7,198 nt of DNA. Origin: Gemmatimonadota bacterium. GTDB lineage: Bacteria; Latescibacterota; UBA2968; UBA8231. Below the pieces are notes generated by a model. That model was given only the letters and a program-made list of their open reading frames with translations. It had not been told where the DNA came from and ran no database searches. Below, piece after piece: positions 6,766 to 7,198 of this stretch. The translations under genes were made by a program, and so were the position numbers. The stretch lies in NCBI GenBank assembly GCA_002712305.1, contig PATE01000053.1, forward strand, positions 1 through 7,198, written 5' to 3'. Within the stretch, counting starts at the first letter, position 1, and each line of letters starts with the position of its first letter.

Positions 6766-6778
6766 GGAGGAACCCTCC
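6766..6778 (-). promoter_or_regulatory. Hairpin enclosing the sialidase Shine-Dalgarno sequence
   Basis: On the minus strand the leader reads GGAGG-GTT-CCTCC, a perfect 5-bp GC-rich stem with a 3-base loop, ending one base before ATG 6764. The 5' arm is the Shine-Dalgarno core (AGGAGG, 6774-6779). Folded, it would hide the ribosome binding site. The GNAT stop codon at 6796-6798 lies 17 bases upstream, close enough for a terminating ribosome to disturb the structure and couple the two genes. Confidence 0.45.
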
Positions 6779-6795
6779 TGCGAGCCCTCGGGATT

Positions 6796-7198
6796 TCAAG
6801 CGCTCGTAATCGTGAAACAGGGCAGGGCGAAGCGGTCCACGAAGCCGAGCCGCCGCGCTGTGGCAGCCGAGCCGAGGTTGCCATAGTTGGTCGTCCAGGA
6901 CGGCGTGAGGTCTCTGTCCAGGCAGTGACAGACGTAGGCACACCCCAGCAGCGTAGCCAGGCCCCGACGGCGGTAGTCGGGATGAGTCGCAATGTCGATC
7001 TCTGCCTCGCCGTGGCCGAGTGAAAAGGTCGAGATTGCCGCTACTGGTTCGCCGTCGATCAGCGCGATGAAACCAAAACCAGACTCGACAAATCGATTGT
7101 AGCCGCCCCACGTCTGCCCCGTCGTCACCTGCAGGTTTCGGTCCTGCTGTGCACGTTGGGCCAGATCCTCGTCCATGGCCACCACCTCGATCCCGTCG
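6796..7198 (-). CDS. GNAT-family N-acetyltransferase, N-terminus cut by window edge
   Basis: The frame is open from the right edge to TGA 6796-6798, leaving 133 complete codons; GTG 7185 or ATG 7176 inside it are not necessarily the start. The sequence matches the acetyl-CoA-binding half of a GNAT fold: GFGFIALIDGEPVAAISTFS (beta strands), EIDIATHPDYRRRGLAT, where RRRGLA is the pyrophosphate-binding loop, then CAYVCHCLDRDLTPSW and ATARRLGFVDRF. The PSW followed by a LGF motif is characteristic of the GNAT_acetyltran (PF12746-like) group, whose substrates are mostly unknown. About half of a typical protein of this group (~250-280 residues) is therefore outside the window. It sits directly upstream of the sialidase with a 31-base gap, suggesting one transcript; a role in acetylating an amino sugar or amine is conceivable but unsupported. 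Confidence 0.8.
   Translation of the reverse strand, partial: DGIEVVAMDEDLAQRAQQDRNLQVTTGQTWGGYNRFVESGFGFIALIDGEPVAAISTFSLGHGEAEIDIATHPDYRRRGLATLLGCAYVCHCLDRDLTPSWTTNYGNLGSAATARRLGFVDRFALPCFTITSA

Noticed and set aside
6765-6992. N-terminal extension of the sialidase to 6992
   Set aside because: It overlaps the GNAT coding region in another frame, and AGGAGG before ATG 6764 marks the start.

Overview
The window looks like accessory chromosome from a GC-rich, heterotrophic bacterium specialised in glycans or small organic molecules. The gene content (heparinase-type lyase, dimethylformamidase-like protein, Asp-box sialidase, sulfatase remnant) recalls uncultured lineages such as Latescibacterota, Poribacteria or Planctomycetota. 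That placement is recalled from family distribution, not shown by any marker gene here.

Layout. Four genes look intact and all lie on the minus strand. Reading down the minus strand from the right edge they are: a GNAT acetyltransferase (N-terminus cut by the window edge, ends at 6796); a sialidase/BNR protein (6764-5568) 31 bases after it; a dimethylformamidase large-subunit-like protein (3586-1991); and a secreted heparinase II/III-family lyase (from 1873, C-terminus cut by the left edge). The sialidase and the dimethylformamidase-like gene have clear Shine-Dalgarno sequences that fix starts inside the longest open frames.

The middle of the window (about 3.70-5.41 kb) holds three damaged genes. 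The first is a plus-strand repeat-containing membrane protein interrupted by three in-frame stop codons but no visible frameshift. The second is the last ~80 residues of a plus-strand sulfatase with a one-base deletion. The third is a minus-strand polyphosphate kinase (ppk1) that keeps only its N-terminal ~137 and C-terminal ~90 residues, joined out of frame. The sulfatase and ppk1 remnants converge on a 30-base spacer containing a near-perfect palindrome.

How the parts may work together. The lyase has a signal peptide and should act outside the cytoplasm on uronate-containing polysaccharide. The sialidase and dimethylformamidase-like proteins have no recognisable signal peptide and would act on imported products. 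The sulfatase remnant suggests the locus once also handled sulfated glycans. This joint role is inference from gene content. No RNA genes, CRISPR arrays, insertion sequences or integrases were seen.
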